From positions 1-12,823 of the forward strand of contig DASSHC010000409.1 in assembly GCA_035693105.1 (NCBI GenBank): a stretch of DNA of 12,823 nt, read 5' to 3'. How positions within the stretch are numbered: position 1 is the stretch's first letter; each line of letters starts with the position of its first letter. The notes below the pieces were generated by a model. That model worked only from the letters and a program-made list of their open reading frames with translations. It was not told the origin of the DNA and searched no databases. Made by a program: the position numbers and the translations under genes. Positions 8,837-12,823 of the stretch are shown here, one piece after another. The stretch is from DASSHC01 sp035693105. GTDB lineage: Bacteria; Chloroflexota; Chloroflexia; Thermomicrobiales; Thermomicrobiaceae.

Positions 8837-8857
8837 GGGCGGGCTTCAAACCCGCCC
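8837..8857. terminator. Inverted repeat between convergent helicase and ftsH genes
   Basis: GGGCGGG (8837-8843) and CCCGCCC (8851-8857) form a perfect 7-bp stem with a CTTCAAA loop in the 62-base gap. On the minus strand it is followed by TTTCCGTT, a weak T-rich tail suited to ending ftsH; on the plus strand no T-run follows. From memory, GGGCGGGTTTGAAACCCGCCC-type elements are dispersed between genes in Chloroflexota genomes, so it may also be a repeat family member. Confidence 0.5.
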
Positions 8858-8884
8858 CGACGGATGTACTGGGAAGAGGGCGCG

Positions 8885-10855
<1,971 letters not shown>

Positions 10856-10956
10856 GTGCTCCCCGCATGCATTCCTACCTCAGGCCAGAGAAAAGCATGG
10901 CGGACGCGTTCCGCCGCGATGATTTCTCCTACCCCCAGCTTCTCTGTTGTCGCGTT

Positions 10957-10962
10957 AGTATA
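10957..10962 (-). promoter_or_regulatory. Candidate -10 element for ftsH
   Basis: The minus strand reads TATACT here, 102 bases before the ftsH start, giving a leader of about 95 bases. No convincing -35 sits 16-18 bases upstream (TACAGC at 17), so an alternative sigma factor or an activator may be involved, or the match is chance. The rest of the 10856-11149 gap shows no gene. Confidence 0.35.
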
Positions 10963-11026
10963 CGCCCTTCGCCGGCCGCGCTGTAGGTCTCTCGTCCTAA
11001 TCATTTGACAGAATTCGATCAGAGCG

Positions 11027-11047
11027 TGTCGCGCCGCTCGTGCGACA
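11027..11047. other. Inverted repeat in the ftsH upstream gap
   Basis: TGTCGC (11027-11032) and GCGACA (11042-11047) are perfect arms around 9 bases. A second pair, TGTTC/GAACA (11055-11075), sits beside it. They lie downstream of the ATPase gene on the minus strand and could end its transcript, but no T-run follows. A protein binding site is the alternative. Confidence 0.3.
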
Positions 11048-11149
11048 ACCCGATTGTTCCCCGGCATCGCGAACAGCGCAGATCGCGTGCTGACTCGAAC
11101 AGCAAGACCAACACTGTGAGCGCCGCAATGCGCAAACACCGTGGCAGAA

Positions 11150-12427
11150 TCAAAAGTCGACGAAATAGGTCTGGCAGGCGCGATCGACCAACTCGGGGCT
11201 GAGGCGCGGCGGGACATTGAGGTAGCGAGCGATCCCGACCAACGTGCGCAGGATGTCGCGCGGGTGGCAGGAGCGCAGCTCGCGCTTGGGTTTGACATAG
11301 TACTCGCGCAGCAGGTGGACGAGCCCGGCCTGCTCGAAGGGGATGCCAAGCGCGCCGCACTGGCGGCGGAAGATCTCGCGAAACTGGTCGACGCTCGGGT
11401 TACCGACGCGCACCTTGCTCTGGATGCGGCGCAGGAAGGCCTCATCGACCAGATCCTTGGGCTTGAGGTTGGTCGAAAACACGATCAGCTCGTCGAAGGG
11501 GATCTCGATCTTCTTGCCCGTGTGCAGGGTCAGAAAGTCGATGCGCTTCTCCAGCGGCACGATCCAACGATTGAGGAGCTCGCGCGGCCCTACCTGTTGC
11601 CGGCCGAAGTCGTCGATCATCAACAGGCCATTCAGGGCCTTCATCTGCAGTGGGGACTCGTAGACCTTTGAGATGGGGTCGTAGACCAGGTCGAGGCTGG
11701 TCAAAGTGAGCTCACCGCCGACCATGATCGCCGGGCGTTTGCAGGGCACCCAACGACGGTCAGCCTCCGCACGGCCGGTTGGATGCCCCAGCGGCTCGTG
11801 GTTCTGCAGGTCGAGCACCTTGATGATCTGCCCGTCGACCAGCACGGCGTGGGGCACCAGCACCGAGCCGCCGAGCAACTCGGTCAGCCGCTCGGCCAGC
11901 GTCGTCTTGCCGTTTCCCGGCTCGCCAAAGAGGAAGATCGAGCCTCCGGTGTTGACCGCCTGGCCGAGGGCGTCGAGTACCTCGTCGCCGACCACTAGAT
12001 CGGAGAAGGCGCCGCGAACGCCCGCCGGCGAGACGCTGGCGTTACGGATCGACTGGGAATGGATCATCTCGCGGTAGGCCTCCAGCGTCACCGGAGCCGG
12101 GCCCACGTAAGAGTTGCGCTCCAGCAGTTCCTGGGCGCGAACGGAGCCTTTGGGCGTCATGGTGTACTGGTAGGCCATCTCGCCGAATCCCTGGCTGCCG
12201 GCGACTTCGACCAGCTCTTCGCGCTTGAGTTGCGACATGGCCCGGTCGATGACGTTGAAGTAGGGGAGGCAGAGCGCGTCGGCGATAACCTGCGCGGTCG
12301 ACATGCTTTGAAAATAGACGAACTTGAGGACGAGATCGGTGATGAAGCCGATGTCGAGTCCGGTCTGTTCGACGGCGCCCGGCTCGCCGGTAGTGAGGCT
12401 GCGCGTCGCCAGACTGACCGTGCCCAT
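11150..12427 (-). CDS. AAA+ ATPase with N-terminal winged-helix domain, function unknown
   Basis: This 425-residue protein has two parts. Residues about 22-105 resemble a winged helix: a helix with FITDLVLKFVYFQ, then STAQVIADALCLPYFNVIDR and LKREELVEV, then the wing-like YQYTMTPKG. A conserved-looking linker, SYVGPAPVTLEAYR (about 106-119), leads to a AAA+ module (about 145-425). The module has Walker A GEPGNGKT (168-175), Walker B LLMIDDFGR (Asp272-Asp273), a sensor 1 Asn320 in FSTN, possible Arg fingers in FLRRIQ (333-334) and sensor 2 Arg390 in HPRDIL. Asp at the usual catalytic Glu position appears, from memory, to be normal for this group, which is scattered through Chloroflexota, Deinococcota and Myxococcota. 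There is no signal peptide or membrane helix. ATG 12427 is chosen because GGGGAGGA lies about 8 bases upstream; ATG 12469 is an alternative. I do not know its function; a remodelling or MoxR-like ATPase is plausible. Confidence 0.85.
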   Translation of the reverse strand: MGTVSLATRSLTTGEPGAVEQTGLDIGFITDLVLKFVYFQSMSTAQVIADALCLPYFNVIDRAMSQLKREELVEVAGSQGFGEMAYQYTMTPKGSVRAQELLERNSYVGPAPVTLEAYREMIHSQSIRNASVSPAGVRGAFSDLVVGDEVLDALGQAVNTGGSIFLFGEPGNGKTTLAERLTELLGGSVLVPHAVLVDGQIIKVLDLQNHEPLGHPTGRAEADRRWVPCKRPAIMVGGELTLTSLDLVYDPISKVYESPLQMKALNGLLMIDDFGRQQVGPRELLNRWIVPLEKRIDFLTLHTGKKIEIPFDELIVFSTNLKPKDLVDEAFLRRIQSKVRVGNPSVDQFREIFRRQCGALGIPFEQAGLVHLLREYYVKPKRELRSCHPRDILRTLVGIARYLNVPPRLSPELVDRACQTYFVDF

Positions 12428-12635
12428 GAGTGGCTTCCTCCCCGCACTGTAGCGCTGATGTCCCTCCAACCAGACGTCTCAATCACAGCGTAGTCCTCAC
12501 GGCGGGGCGCGTCACGACGCGAGAGCACCAATCGATGACAGACTCGCGCACTGTGGTCCTAGTTCGTCTGGGTCAGGACGGTAAGTCCGCATGGGGTAAC
12601 AGGCGATCGCGACCCGGCGGACTCCACCGGCGGTG

Positions 12636-12823
12636 CTAGTGGAGCACGACCCGGTCGCCCTCGCTCAAGCCTGAGGCGACTTCGACCTGGCCGCCGCTGC
12701 TCAGACCGACCTGGATCTCGCGCTCCTCGTGATGCCCGTTCTTCACCAGCATGACGAAGGTGCGCTCGCCGACCGTGCGCAGCGCTTGCTGGGGAATCAG
12801 CAGGACGTTCTGCCGTATGGCGG
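12636..12823 (-). CDS. C-terminal fragment of HlyD/MacA-type efflux periplasmic adaptor (partial)
   Basis: The minus strand is open from the window edge to TAG at 12636-12638, giving 61 residues with no start inside the window. The sequence contains VLLIPQQALRTVGERTF, a stretch of beta-strand type, then EIQVGLSSGGQVEV and SGLSEGDRVVLH. This matches the C-terminal membrane-proximal domain of adaptor proteins for RND pumps or MacB-type ABC exporters (VP..A., then VGL..G..VEI.SGL..GD.VV). The rest lies beyond position 12823. The 207-base gap to the ATPase gene downstream shows no recognised gene and only weak inverted repeats (for example GTCCT/AGGAC at about 12556-12579), so the two need not be one operon. 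The adaptor family is fairly sure; the pump type is not. Confidence 0.8.
   Translation of the reverse strand, partial: AIRQNVLLIPQQALRTVGERTFVMLVKNGHHEEREIQVGLSSGGQVEVASGLSEGDRVVLH

Noticed and set aside
11005..11010. Plus-strand TTGACA as a promoter -35
   Set aside because: No -10 lies 16-18 bases downstream, and no plus-strand gene follows.
12603..12610. GCGATCGC octamer as a HIP1-like repeat
   Set aside because: There is a single occurrence in GC-rich DNA, and HIP1 is a cyanobacterial feature; probably chance.
12428..12635. A tRNA or small RNA gene in the gap upstream of the ATPase gene
   Set aside because: No T-loop motif or cloverleaf arms were found; only weak 5-bp inverted repeats.

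Overview
The window is GC-rich, with GTG and TTG starts as well as ATG and clear purine-rich ribosome binding sites. It holds eight recognisable protein genes (one cut by the right edge) and one or two likely small genes. The gene content (HspR-type MerR regulator with ClpB, FtsH, a DacF-type D,D-carboxypeptidase, a RecQ-like helicase with an unusual domain order) and short palindromic intergenic repeats suggest a GC-rich Chloroflexota, perhaps near Thermomicrobia/Sphaerobacter. This placement is an inference from style and memory, not from a search. I see no rRNA, tRNA, CRISPR, transposase, integrase or phage gene.

Left part (1-3204): a possible dispersed palindromic repeat at the edge, then a minus-strand DUF362 protein gene. 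It is divergent from a plus-strand gene for an exported, membrane-anchored D-Ala-D-Ala carboxypeptidase with a TPR-like tail. The shared 256-base gap carries a strong plus promoter (TTGTAC, 17 bases, extended TATCAT), a likely minus promoter, a 10-base palindrome over the plus -35, and a 9-bp leader hairpin. A textbook intrinsic terminator ends this unit at 3176-3204.

Middle (3300-8822): a consensus-like promoter with a HAIR-like imperfect palindrome drives hspR and clpB, a probable self-repressed heat-shock operon. After a stem-loop and a possible new promoter come a small TTG-started single-pass membrane protein, a 118-residue protein with a helix-turn-helix-like segment, and a RecQ/RqlH-like helicase. 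The helicase ends in a PcrA/UvrD-like Tudor segment and not in HRDC.

Right part (8837-12823, minus strand): an inverted repeat separates the convergent helicase gene and ftsH. Upstream of ftsH lie a 294-base gap, a winged-helix plus AAA+ ATPase of unknown role, a 207-base gap, and the last 61 codons of an HlyD/MacA-type efflux adaptor, whose start lies beyond the window.

The common theme is envelope and protein quality control: ClpB disaggregates cytoplasmic proteins, FtsH degrades membrane and soluble proteins, and the carboxypeptidase trims peptidoglycan. I found no convincing multi-gene novel system. The best leads are unusual domain combinations (carboxypeptidase-TPR, helicase-Tudor), the uncharacterised winged-helix ATPase, and the regulatory architecture of the hspR and carboxypeptidase promoters.
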